Below, piece by piece: positions 7,547 through 15,995 of a DNA stretch of 64,000 nt. Under the pieces are notes generated by a model. It was not told where the DNA came from, did not search any database, and saw only the letters and a list, made by a program, of their open reading frames with translations. The DNA is from Gorillibacterium massiliense. Its GTDB lineage: Bacteria > Bacillota > Bacilli > Paenibacillales > NBRC-103111. The first letter of the stretch is position 1. Each line of letters starts with the position of its first letter. A program made the translations under genes and the position numbers. The stretch spans positions 1 through 64,000 of the forward strand of contig NZ_CBQR020000153.1 of NCBI RefSeq assembly GCF_000455485.1. Reading direction: 5' to 3'.

Positions 7547-8797
7547 ATGAACATCGTGGACGTATTGATGCTGATCGCGGTTACCTGCATCTGGGCATTG
7601 CTGCTCGTCAATGTGCTTCTGATCGTGGCCGGCTATTTATACTATTTGCAAAATGAGAACAAGCCTGTGCCGGAATTGGAAGGGGAGGCTCCGTTCGTTT
7701 CCATCATGGTGCCAGCACATAACGAGGGGAAAGTCATCGTTCAGACGGTAGAATCCTTGCTCTCGCTGAATTATCCTCATGATCGTTATGAGATTATCGT
7801 CATCAACGATAACTCTTCCGACAATAGCAGCTTGCTGCTGGGCCAGCTGCAGGCCGATCATCCCGGACGCAACCTGATCATCATCAACACGGACTCCGTT
7901 ATTGGCGGCAAGGGCAAGTCCAATGCGCTTAACATCGGATTCTCGCGGAGCAGGGGAGAGTTGATCGCGATCTACGATGCCGACAATACGCCTGAAAAGA
8001 ACGCACTGCGCTATCTGGTAAGCGAGATTACCCATGATCAAACGCTGGGTGCCGTCATCGGCAAGTTCCGGACTCGCAATCGCAATGCCAGCGTACTGGC
8101 GCGCTTTATTAATATCGAAACCTTATCGTTCCAATGGATGGCTCAAGCCGGGAGATGGAAGCTGTTCAAGCTATGTACGATTCCGGGGACGAATTTCATT
8201 ATGCGCCGAGAGATCGTAGAGAGGATCGGTGGTTGGGATGTAAAGGCCATCGCGGAAGATACGGAAATCAGCTTTCGCATCTACCTGATGGGCTATCGGA
8301 TCAAATTCCAGCCGAAATCCGTCACCTGGGAGCAGGAGCCGCAGACGGTCAAAGTTTGGTTTAAACAGCGAACCCGCTGGGCAAAGGGCAATATTTACGT
8401 CATCGTCAAAAACTTCCCTTTGTTTTTCGACCGTTCGGCCAGGCGGATACACTTCGATCTTTTCTACTTTATTTCTATATACGTTTTATTGCTCTCTTCC
8501 ATCATTGTGTCTGATCTTCTGCTTATCTTGCGTGCATTTGGTTATGTACATACGACGATTGCCAGCTTCAGCACTTTCCTGTGGGTGCTAGCTATCATTC
8601 TGTTTATCACAGGCACCTTCATTACGTTGACGACGGAGAAGGGAGAAATGCGGTTATCCAATCTATGGCTCATTATGCTGATGTACATTTCTTATTGCCA
8701 GATGTGGATGCTCGTTTCTGCAAATGGCATGTATGGGTTTGTGAAGGATTTGATTCTTAAACGAGAAGTGAAATGGTATAAAACAGAACGTTATTAA
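7547..8797 (+). CDS. Processive family 2 glycosyltransferase (YdaM-like polysaccharide synthase)
   Basis: 416 aa. One N-terminal membrane helix, a GT2 domain (about 45-290) and three C-terminal helices. The synthase motifs are all present: VPAHNEGKVI, VINDNSSDNS (first Asp), YDADNTPE (DxD), AEDTEISFR (TED-like) and QRTRW (QxxRW), as in cellulose, hyaluronan and PNAG synthases. It polymerises a sugar nucleotide and threads the chain through the membrane. There is no PilZ domain, so c-di-GMP control must come from another subunit; the degenerate GGDEF protein encoded at the end of the operon is the obvious one. Sugar specificity cannot be read from the sequence. Confidence 0.85.
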   Translation: MNIVDVLMLIAVTCIWALLLVNVLLIVAGYLYYLQNENKPVPELEGEAPFVSIMVPAHNEGKVIVQTVESLLSLNYPHDRYEIIVINDNSSDNSSLLLGQLQADHPGRNLIIINTDSVIGGKGKSNALNIGFSRSRGELIAIYDADNTPEKNALRYLVSEITHDQTLGAVIGKFRTRNRNASVLARFINIETLSFQWMAQAGRWKLFKLCTIPGTNFIMRREIVERIGGWDVKAIAEDTEISFRIYLMGYRIKFQPKSVTWEQEPQTVKVWFKQRTRWAKGNIYVIVKNFPLFFDRSARRIHFDLFYFISIYVLLLSSIIVSDLLLILRAFGYVHTTIASFSTFLWVLAIILFITGTFITLTTEKGEMRLSNLWLIMLMYISYCQMWMLVSANGMYGFVKDLILKREVKWYKTERY

Positions 8798-8815
8798 ACG
8801 CGGGGGAGAGAGGGC

Positions 8816-10906
8816 ATGAACAGAAAGTTTTGGATCATCGGACTGCTGTGTCTGGTGCTGGTAGTCATTCAAACAGGCCCACAAGCGGCGTATGCTGCTG
8901 CTGATCGCGATCAGATGGCCTATTCTAGCGCTCTAACAGGCTCGAATCTTTCGATGTCGGGAGCGATGACATCCAAGCAGTTTAACTACTGGATCGAAAA
9001 GTATTGGAACGTAAGCGAGGTGAAGGTTAATCTCGATTACCAGGTGACGCAGCTGGCTAAGAATGACAGTTCCAGTATTACGCTAACTATGAATGGAACG
9101 AAATTCTATTCGTTCCGGCCCACTGTGAGCGAGGGTAAGCAGCGATTGACAGTGAATGTACCAAAGGAACTCCTTGTCCAAGGCAACAACAGCCTTTCGA
9201 TCGATGGGGATGTCCGGACGGCTGTCGATTATCAAATTTGCACGCCGACGGATAGTAAAGACGATTGGCTGCAGATTTACGATACTTCGGACGTGGGGAT
9301 CAGCTATAGAAATGAGGCGCTAAGTGGAGGGATAGCAGACTTTAACGACCGCTTCACGGGGATGGATACGATCCGTTCCGATTTGGGCGTGATCGCGGTG
9401 CCGGTTAAGAGTGAAGCTTCCGAATTGGAAGCGGCGGTATATGCACTTTCTGGCTTTGCCAAAGCGAACCAGCTGAAGGAACGGGTTATTCCGATCGATA
9501 GCTTTCAATCCGGCGTTCTTGTGAACAAGAAGCTTGTTGTGGCGATTGCCTTGTATGACAGCTTGCCAGCGGAGTACAAGCAATCGATAGACGGCAATGT
9601 GCTCCAGGATAAAGCCGTCATTCAAACACTGACGGCAGATGGCCGGCCGACCTTAGTCGTTACGTCAAAAAATCCGGATTTGCTGGTGAAGGCCGGCCGA
9701 ATGCTAGCAAATCAGGAACTGGTGGCCCAACTGACCGGCAGTACAAAGTGGGTCGATAGCGGCACTAATGTTGATGCGCCGGCTGTCGATATTACCAAGA
9801 ACATGAAGCTGACCGAGACGGGGGACAAGATCAAGGGCGAAATGCATCAGGAGAAGCAGTATTTCGTCTCCTTGCCGGCAAACCGCACAATCGCCGATGC
9901 AAGCAAAATCAGCCTTGATTTTCGGTACGCGAAGAATTTGGATTTCAATCGTTCGATGGTGACGGTTTTGCTGAACGATAAACCAATCGGCAGCAAGAAG
10001 CTGACCTCGGAGCTGGCGGACGGCGACACACTGGAGCTGCCGATCCCTCCTAATGCCGGGATAACGGGCAATTTCTCCCTCACAGTGGCGTTCGATCTGC
10101 AACTGCAAGCCGCGGGCTGTGTGGAGCCTCCAAGAGAAATGCCGTGGGCTTATATTGATCCGGATTCGGTATTGCGGCTGAATACGAAGGATAAATCCGA
10201 TTTGCTGTTTAACAGCTATCCGAATCCGTATTTGCGCGATGGTAGATTTAATCAGATTGCCGTTGTGCTGCCCGGGGAGAAGGATGAGTATACGTATCAG
10301 ACTATCGCCAACTTGTTTAATTTATTAGGTCAATACGCCGAGGGCAATACTGGCGTGGTTCGCTTCTATGACGAAAATGTCGCGGATAGCGAACTGCAAG
10401 ATTCCAATGTGATTGCGATTGGCACCTATCTGGACAACAAGGTCATCCGGGATCATAACGATAAGTTCTATTTTAAATATGGACCAGGCGGAGAAGGGTT
10501 TCAGTCCAACGAGAAAATGAGCATTGATGCCGACTATGGAAAACGGTTGGGTGTAGTTCAGTTGATCGAGTCGCCCTATAAGGCAGGTCTAGCCTTCTTG
10601 ACTGTTACGGGAGCCAGCTCCGAATCCTATTCTCTGGCTTCTAAACTACTGGATAGTGACAATTCGAGATGGAAAATCTACGGTGACGGTGTCGCCACGG
10701 ATAAGGACGGAACGATTAAATCCTACCGGTTTAAGAAAGAGATTGAGCAGGAGAAGCCGGATACGGTGAAGGATTTGCTGCAAAGAACGGACGTCATGAG
10801 CTTTGTCGCTGTCGCCGCCTTGGTGCTCATCTTCGTCCTGGTTTCTCTGATCCTGCTGCTTAGCAAATATCGTAAGAAGCGGAGGGGAAGCAATGAGACG
10901 CGATAA
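8816..10906 (+). CDS. BcsB-like polysaccharide synthase subunit (YdaN-like)
   Basis: 696 aa. Signal peptide (1-27, AYAAA), long extracytoplasmic beta-rich region with BcsB-type repeats (FNYWIEKYWNV..VKVNLDY; later a second copy-like stretch ISLDFRYAKNLDFNRSMVTVLLN), a CVEPPREMPWAYI segment, and one C-terminal membrane helix (about 660-685) with a KYRKKRRG tail. In cellulose synthase BcsB anchors to BcsA and guides the emerging chain; the same role is expected next to the GT2 gene. Starts 18 nt after it with a strong GGGGGAGAGAGG site; overlaps the next gene by 14 nt. Confidence 0.8.
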   Translation: MNRKFWIIGLLCLVLVVIQTGPQAAYAAADRDQMAYSSALTGSNLSMSGAMTSKQFNYWIEKYWNVSEVKVNLDYQVTQLAKNDSSSITLTMNGTKFYSFRPTVSEGKQRLTVNVPKELLVQGNNSLSIDGDVRTAVDYQICTPTDSKDDWLQIYDTSDVGISYRNEALSGGIADFNDRFTGMDTIRSDLGVIAVPVKSEASELEAAVYALSGFAKANQLKERVIPIDSFQSGVLVNKKLVVAIALYDSLPAEYKQSIDGNVLQDKAVIQTLTADGRPTLVVTSKNPDLLVKAGRMLANQELVAQLTGSTKWVDSGTNVDAPAVDITKNMKLTETGDKIKGEMHQEKQYFVSLPANRTIADASKISLDFRYAKNLDFNRSMVTVLLNDKPIGSKKLTSELADGDTLELPIPPNAGITGNFSLTVAFDLQLQAAGCVEPPREMPWAYIDPDSVLRLNTKDKSDLLFNSYPNPYLRDGRFNQIAVVLPGEKDEYTYQTIANLFNLLGQYAEGNTGVVRFYDENVADSELQDSNVIAIGTYLDNKVIRDHNDKFYFKYGPGGEGFQSNEKMSIDADYGKRLGVVQLIESPYKAGLAFLTVTGASSESYSLASKLLDSDNSRWKIYGDGVATDKDGTIKSYRFKKEIEQEKPDTVKDLLQRTDVMSFVAVAALVLIFVLVSLILLLSKYRKKRRGSNETR

Positions 10907-11747
10907 GGGAAGTTTATTCTCGGATATTGCCTTCCTGCTGCTATTGCTCTTCTGTTTCGTGTGCATTGTATTCGTGGCGGGAGACTCCGATCATTATTTT
11001 CTCAACATTATTTTATTGAACGTCGCCTTCTTGCTGGCGGTGGTGACTTTCTTTACGTCCGCGACAACGGGGTTGGTCTTGAACATTTTGTTCATATTTG
11101 GTTACGGCACGTATTCCCTGTACCGGATTGTCGTGACAGGTGCGACGATAGGGGCGGATAGCTATTTTTGGCTGATCATGACACCGATCTTGACGGTTAT
11201 TGCTTGGATGCTGACACGGTCTAACAGACAGCTGCAGGATGAAAACAACAGGCTTCGGGAAAAGAACGCATCGCTTGTCATGGTGGACGAGAATACGCGG
11301 TTAAAAAACATGCGGTCGTTCCAATCTGACGCGACGGTCTTTATGGCGATTTCGACCCGTTATAAGATCCCCCTTACGTTGTTGGTACTAAGCGTTAAGT
11401 ACTGGGATGATCTCAAGCGCATCGTAAGCGAAACCGAGCTGATTGACATTATTGCGGATGTGACCAAAATAAACGAGTCAAGTATTCGCACCAACGACTC
11501 TCTGTATATGCTCAACCCGTCAGTTCCATTGTGGGGAATGCTGCTCCTAACGGACCGGGAAGGTGCGGAAGTGGTCGTGAATCGGTTAAGAGATAAGGTT
11601 TCGGCGATCAACATGAGCGAGATCGAAGATAAATATAAGGTTGAACTGGGACTTAATATAGGCACTTCCGAGTACAAATCCGATGTTCATCCGTCTCCTC
11701 TGGAATGGGTGTCGTTGGCCAAGAAGCAAATGGAATTTGACGTATAG
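10893..11747 (+). CDS. Membrane protein with degenerate GGDEF domain, probable c-di-GMP receptor (YdaK-like)
   Basis: 284 aa. About four membrane helices (residues 9-110), a coiled linker (RQLQDENNRLREKNASL) and a GGDEF-fold domain (about 125-280). The active-site GGDEF is replaced by NPSVP, so it cannot make c-di-GMP, but the inhibitory-site RxxD is kept as RTND at exactly the usual distance before it. This is the arrangement of B. subtilis YdaK and Listeria PssE, where the dead domain is taken to bind c-di-GMP and switch on the synthase. Here it is the last gene of the operon rather than near its start. Followed by a terminator hairpin. Confidence 0.8.
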   Translation: MRRDKGSLFSDIAFLLLLLFCFVCIVFVAGDSDHYFLNIILLNVAFLLAVVTFFTSATTGLVLNILFIFGYGTYSLYRIVVTGATIGADSYFWLIMTPILTVIAWMLTRSNRQLQDENNRLREKNASLVMVDENTRLKNMRSFQSDATVFMAISTRYKIPLTLLVLSVKYWDDLKRIVSETELIDIIADVTKINESSIRTNDSLYMLNPSVPLWGMLLLTDREGAEVVVNRLRDKVSAINMSEIEDKYKVELGLNIGTSEYKSDVHPSPLEWVSLAKKQMEFDV

Positions 11748-11783
11748 CCGATAGATGAATAGGGAATGGGAATTGGAAAAGTA

Positions 11784-11812
11784 AAAGGAGGGCTGGCGCC
11801 CTCCTTTGAAAT
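11784..11812 (+). terminator. Terminator of the polysaccharide operon
   Basis: AAAGGAGGGC (11784-11793) pairs perfectly with GCCCTCCTTT (11798-11807); the following T-run is weak. Confidence 0.6.
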
Positions 11813-11838
11813 TTCAGTTCCTTTTTTCATGAAAAGTC

Positions 11839-11867
11839 TTGCCAACGAAACCGGTTTCGGAAATACT
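11839..11867 (+). promoter_or_regulatory. Promoter with LacI-type operator
   Basis: TTGCCA (11839-11844), 17 nt, AATACT (11862-11867). The spacer contains the perfect 14-bp palindrome CGAAACCGGTTTCG (11846-11859), with the central CG typical of LacI/GalR operators. A repressor there would block polymerase directly. It differs from a CcpA cre at both ends. Confidence 0.55.
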
Positions 11868-11910
11868 TAAAGGACAAATTCATTTTTGCATTGCGGAGGT
11901 TGTATTCGAA

Positions 11911-14900
11911 ATGGCGAACTATTCTTTCGAGCAGAACACGTTTGTAATCGAGAACTATCATGAAGCGAAACCCTTTGCCAGCTTTTTACCGGGTCTAGCC
12001 GGACTGAAGGGTATTCCAATGTGGACGTTTTACGTAAACCGGGGGCAGGCGATCAGCGGTTTCGGCATCAAGGATAAAAACAGCCCGATCATGGAGTTTT
12101 CGCCGGCCAGCATCGCCTACAAGACGGTGTCAGCCAGCGGGTTTCGTACCTTCATCAAGATTGGTGGAGAGCTGTATGAGCCGTTCCAAACCTTTCGTCC
12201 CGATCCCGATATCCATCGCGTCATGCGTGTGAAGGCTAACGAGATTTCCTTGACGGAAACCCATAGCCGCCATGGGCTGAAGGTTAACGTCGTTTATTTT
12301 CATGTGCCCGGCGAGGATTTTGCGGCGCTGGTGCGGCATGTGGAGATTGAAAGCCTTGGTGACGGCCAGCGGGAGATCGAGCTGTTGGACGGCTTGCCGG
12401 AAATTTTGCCCTACGGCGTAGGAAACGGGGAGTTCAAGGAGATCGGCCATCTGCTTCGCAGCTGGATGGAAGTGGAGAATTTGCCGAACCGCATCCCCTT
12501 CTATAAAAACCGTTCCAGCACCCACGACGAGGCAGAAGTGAGCGAAGTGGTCAGCGGCCATTTCTACTTGAGCTTCTCCGATGAGGAAGATCTGCTGCGT
12601 CCCATTGTCGATCCCGACCTCGTTTTCGGCGAAAACAGTTCGTTGTCTTATCCTGACGTTTTCGCGGCTGTTCCTTTGGCGGAGCTGAGCGAGCGCATTC
12701 CTTACGCCTACAATAAAATTCCATGCGGCTTCAGCGGCAAAAGCGCAAAGCTCGCCCCAGGGGGTAAGCTGAATCTCTACACGTTGATCGGCAACGTATC
12801 TCGGGTCGAGCGGATCAATGCCAAGGCCGCGAGTGTTTGCTCCGCTGCCTATATCGCGGAGAAACGGGAGGAAGCGAACCGGTTAGTGGACGAACTGACG
12901 GCGGACATCAGCACCCGCACCGGGGTGCCGGTGATTGACGCCTACGCCCGCCAATGCTACCTGGACAACTTTTTGCGGGGTGGGTATCCATTTATTTTCG
13001 GCGGCGACGGCAACAACGGTTCAGGCACTACATCGAAGGTCGTTCATCTTTTCTCCCGCAAGCACGGCGACCTGGAGCGGGATTATAACTTTTTCTCGCT
13101 GCTGCCGGAGTTTTATTCCCAAGGTAACGGCAATTTCCGCGACGCCAACCAAAACCGGCGCAACGATGTCTTTTTCCAGCCGAAGGTGGGCACCTTCAAC
13201 ATCCGCATGTTCTTCAGCCTGATGCAGGCGGACGGCTATAACCCGTTGGGCGTCGAGGGTACCACTTTCACGGTTCCTGCGGCAAAAGCGGCTGAACTGG
13301 ACGCTCATCTCGCGGCATCGGTCAAAAACGGTCAGGCCGATCTGACGGCTCTGGCGCGTAAAGCCTTCACACCGGGCAAGGTGATCAACCTGATCGCTGA
13401 CCGGAACATCGAGCTGCTCCAGCCGGAAGCGGATTTCCTGAACGGTCTGTTGGGGCTGGCGGAGCAAAATATCGAAGCCCGCTTCAACGAGGGCTACTGG
13501 TCCGACCACTGGACCTATAACATGGACCTGGTGGATGCGTATCTGTCCGTGTTCCCGGACAAGAAAAACGAGCTGTTGTTCGGCGACGAAACCTATGCCT
13601 ACTTTGACAGCCCGGTGCGGGTATTGCCTCGCAGTGAAAAATATGTGGTGAAAGACGGAGCCGTACGTCAATATGGCTCGGTTGTCCACGATGAAGAGAA
13701 GATGCAGACCCTCGGCATTGCTCTGAACGGTACCCATTGGTTGAAGACACAGCAAGGCCGCGGAGAGATTTATCGGACTAATCTGCTGGTGAAAATCCTT
13801 TCCCTGTCCCTGAGCAAATTCGCCACCCTCGACCCGTACGGCATGGGCATCGAAATGGAAGGCAACAAGCCGGGCTGGAACGATGCCATGAACGGACTGC
13901 CCGGCCTCATCGGCTCCGGCATGAGCGAAACCTTTGAGCTGAAGCGGATGCTTCAGTTCCTCGCAACCGCATGTGCGGAAGCATCCGACCGCGAAGTGCG
14001 GGTGCCGGAGGAAATCTACCGCTTCCTGCAAAAGACGGCGAACCTGGCGGAGCAGCGTGAAAAGGGCGAGCTCGACGCCTTCCCTTATTGGGATGGAGTA
14101 GCGGCGGCGCGGGAAGATTACCGGGATGAAATCCGCTTCGGCATCACAGGGGCGGAAACAGCCGTCTCCTTGAAGGATCTGCATGCGATCAGCCGAACTT
14201 TTTTGCAAGTGGTGGATCTCGGCATCGAGCGCGCGGTAGAAATGGGCGGCGGCATCGTGCCCACTTACTTCCGATTTGAAGCGGAAGAGTTCGAAACGAT
14301 GCTGGACGCATCGGGGAAGCCGGCGATGAGCCACTACGGACTGCCCAAGGCAATCGTGCGCAAGTTTCAAGGCATCGCGCTGCCACACTTCTTGGAAGGG
14401 CCGGCTCGCTGGCTAAAAACGGTGGATAACGCCGAAGAGGCACGCGATATCTATAACCGCATCAAGGCGACGGACTTGTATGATCCCAAACTGAAGATGT
14501 ACAAAACATCCGTCAGCCTGGAAAATGAATCTCTCGAAATTGGCCGCATCCGTGCCTTTACTCCGGGATGGCTGGAGCGGGAATCCGTATTCATGCATAT
14601 GTCTTACAAGTACGTGCTGGAGCTGCTGAAAAATGGTCTCTACGAGGAGTACGAGGAGGAAATGCAGCATTCCCTCGTGCCGTTCTTGGACCCGGCGATT
14701 TACGGCCGCAGCACGTTGGAGAACTCCTCCTTCATCGCTACCTCGGTGAATCCCGATCCGCAAACGCTGGGACGTGGTTTTTATGCGCGGCTGAGCGGCT
14801 CTACGGCGGAATTCCTCAGTATGTGGGTGGGCATGATGGCGGGAACGCCCTTCCACGTAACGGAAGATGGACGTTTGGCGTTAGAGTTCAAGCCGGTACT

Positions 14901-15144
14901 ACCCGGCTGGCTGTTCGATGCTGAAGGCCGAATTGCCTTCCGCTTCCTCGGCAAAACGGAGGTCAGCTACCGCAACCCGCGCAAAGCCTCCACATACGGA
15001 GAAAACGCCGCGCGCATCGCATCCCTGAAGCTGACCGCCGAAGATGGCGAACAACATACAGTAAACGGTTCTGTTGTATACGGCGAATGGGCGGAGAAAG
15101 TACGCAATGGCGAGATTGCCGCCATCGAAATCGAACTGCGATAA
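11911..15144 (+). CDS. Large GH94-clan (cellobiose phosphorylase-like) glycoside phosphorylase
   Basis: 1077 aa, in the size range of 1,2-beta-oligoglucan (GH94) and beta-1,3-glucan (GH161) phosphorylases rather than the roughly 800 aa of cellobiose phosphorylase. N-terminal beta-sandwich domain (about 1-300), helical linker, alpha/alpha barrel (about 340-950) with FGGDGNNGSGTTSK, SDHWTYNMDL and GNKPGWNDAMNG, whose Asp (about 658) should be the general acid, and a C-terminal beta domain. No signal peptide, so it works in the cytoplasm, splitting an imported oligosaccharide with phosphate to sugar 1-phosphate. ATG 11911 follows GCGGAGGT; an upstream in-frame TTG (11839) falls in the promoter -35 and is rejected. 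Monocistronic, with a terminator behind it. Linkage specificity is open. Confidence 0.75.
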   Translation: MANYSFEQNTFVIENYHEAKPFASFLPGLAGLKGIPMWTFYVNRGQAISGFGIKDKNSPIMEFSPASIAYKTVSASGFRTFIKIGGELYEPFQTFRPDPDIHRVMRVKANEISLTETHSRHGLKVNVVYFHVPGEDFAALVRHVEIESLGDGQREIELLDGLPEILPYGVGNGEFKEIGHLLRSWMEVENLPNRIPFYKNRSSTHDEAEVSEVVSGHFYLSFSDEEDLLRPIVDPDLVFGENSSLSYPDVFAAVPLAELSERIPYAYNKIPCGFSGKSAKLAPGGKLNLYTLIGNVSRVERINAKAASVCSAAYIAEKREEANRLVDELTADISTRTGVPVIDAYARQCYLDNFLRGGYPFIFGGDGNNGSGTTSKVVHLFSRKHGDLERDYNFFSLLPEFYSQGNGNFRDANQNRRNDVFFQPKVGTFNIRMFFSLMQADGYNPLGVEGTTFTVPAAKAAELDAHLAASVKNGQADLTALARKAFTPGKVINLIADRNIELLQPEADFLNGLLGLAEQNIEARFNEGYWSDHWTYNMDLVDAYLSVFPDKKNELLFGDETYAYFDSPVRVLPRSEKYVVKDGAVRQYGSVVHDEEKMQTLGIALNGTHWLKTQQGRGEIYRTNLLVKILSLSLSKFATLDPYGMGIEMEGNKPGWNDAMNGLPGLIGSGMSETFELKRMLQFLATACAEASDREVRVPEEIYRFLQKTANLAEQREKGELDAFPYWDGVAAAREDYRDEIRFGITGAETAVSLKDLHAISRTFLQVVDLGIERAVEMGGGIVPTYFRFEAEEFETMLDASGKPAMSHYGLPKAIVRKFQGIALPHFLEGPARWLKTVDNAEEARDIYNRIKATDLYDPKLKMYKTSVSLENESLEIGRIRAFTPGWLERESVFMHMSYKYVLELLKNGLYEEYEEEMQHSLVPFLDPAIYGRSTLENSSFIATSVNPDPQTLGRGFYARLSGSTAEFLSMWVGMMAGTPFHVTEDGRLALEFKPVLPGWLFDAEGRIAFRFLGKTEVSYRNPRKASTYGENAARIASLKLTAEDGEQHTVNGSVVYGEWAEKVRNGEIAAIEIELR

Positions 15145-15162
15145 GACTGGTAAGCTAATAGA

Positions 15163-15203
15163 AGGGCCATGCCCTGCACATCGTGCAGAGCGTGGCTCTT
15201 TTT
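15163..15203 (+). terminator. Rho-independent terminator after the phosphorylase gene
   Basis: AGGGCCATGC / GCGTGGCTCT stem (15163-15172 with 15190-15199, two G-U pairs) capped by CTGCAC/GTGCAG, followed by TTTTT. Confidence 0.85.
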
Positions 15204-15290
15204 AACATGCCGTTTCTATTCTTCCAATAATATCTAATAATAGGTATACTTTTGAAAGGATGCTTTATTGCGGAAAAGGGGGCGGATGAG

Positions 15291-15995
15291 ATGCTGCTTG
15301 TGAAAGATGTTTCAAAACGGTATGAGAACACCCTGGCGGTCGATCGTGTGAGCTTTGAGGTGGAACCTGGCGAACTGGCGGTATTATTGGGACCCAACGG
15401 AGCGGGCAAAAGCACGACGATCAAGTGCATCATCGGTCTGTTGAACGGAGAGGGCGAGATCAGAATCGACGGACATCCCAACAAAAGCCTGGAGGCGAAA
15501 CGGCAGTTCGGTTACGTGCCCGAGACGCCGGCACTTTACGATATGCTCACCGTTTGGGAGCACATGGTGTTCATTGCCCACGCCTATGCCTTGAAAGATT
15601 GGAAAGAGAGAGCCGAGAGGCTGCTTACCCGTCTTGATCTTTGGGACAAGAAGGATAAGCTCGGCAAGGAGCTCTCCAAAGGAATGCAGCAAAAAGTCAG
15701 CATTTGCTGTGCCCTTCTCCTGAATCCGAAGCTCGTTTTTTTCGATGAGCCGATGATTGGCTTGGACCCGAAGGCGATCAAGGAACTGAAACAGATTTTT
15801 CATGAGCTGCGGGATACCGGTACGAGTCTCTTAATCAGCACTCATATTATCGAGAGTATGGAAGGGCTGTGGGACCGGGCGCTGATCATGAAAGAAGGCC
15901 GCATCCTGTTTTCCGGAACCCGGGAAGAAATCACCGCCGGCGGCGAGAGTCTGGAGGATATATTCTTCCGCCTGACGGAAGGGGAATCGGTATGA
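15291..15995 (+). CDS. ABC transporter ATP-binding protein
   Basis: 234 aa. Walker A GPNGAGKST (about residue 36), Q-loop region FGYVPE, signature LSKGMQQKV, Walker B LVFFDEP and the H-loop STHI. The start is ATG 15291 after AAAGGGGGC; an in-frame TTG at 15252 has no ribosome site. Its stop overlaps the start of the permease gene (ATGA), so the two form one transporter. The type (EcsA/YtrB/ABC-2 exporter ATPase, with ETPALYDMLTVWEHM) points to export or membrane-stress functions; no substrate can be named. Confidence 0.88.
   Translation: MLLVKDVSKRYENTLAVDRVSFEVEPGELAVLLGPNGAGKSTTIKCIIGLLNGEGEIRIDGHPNKSLEAKRQFGYVPETPALYDMLTVWEHMVFIAHAYALKDWKERAERLLTRLDLWDKKDKLGKELSKGMQQKVSICCALLLNPKLVFFDEPMIGLDPKAIKELKQIFHELRDTGTSLLISTHIIESMEGLWDRALIMKEGRILFSGTREEITAGGESLEDIFFRLTEGESV

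Noticed and set aside
11839-11910. 24 extra N-terminal codons for the large phosphorylase from TTG 11839
   Set aside because: The TTG is part of the likely -35 box; ATG 11911 has a good ribosome site.
13021-14388. 455-aa open frame on the minus strand inside the large phosphorylase gene
   Set aside because: Antisense shadow of a well-conserved gene; no ribosome site or recognisable domain.
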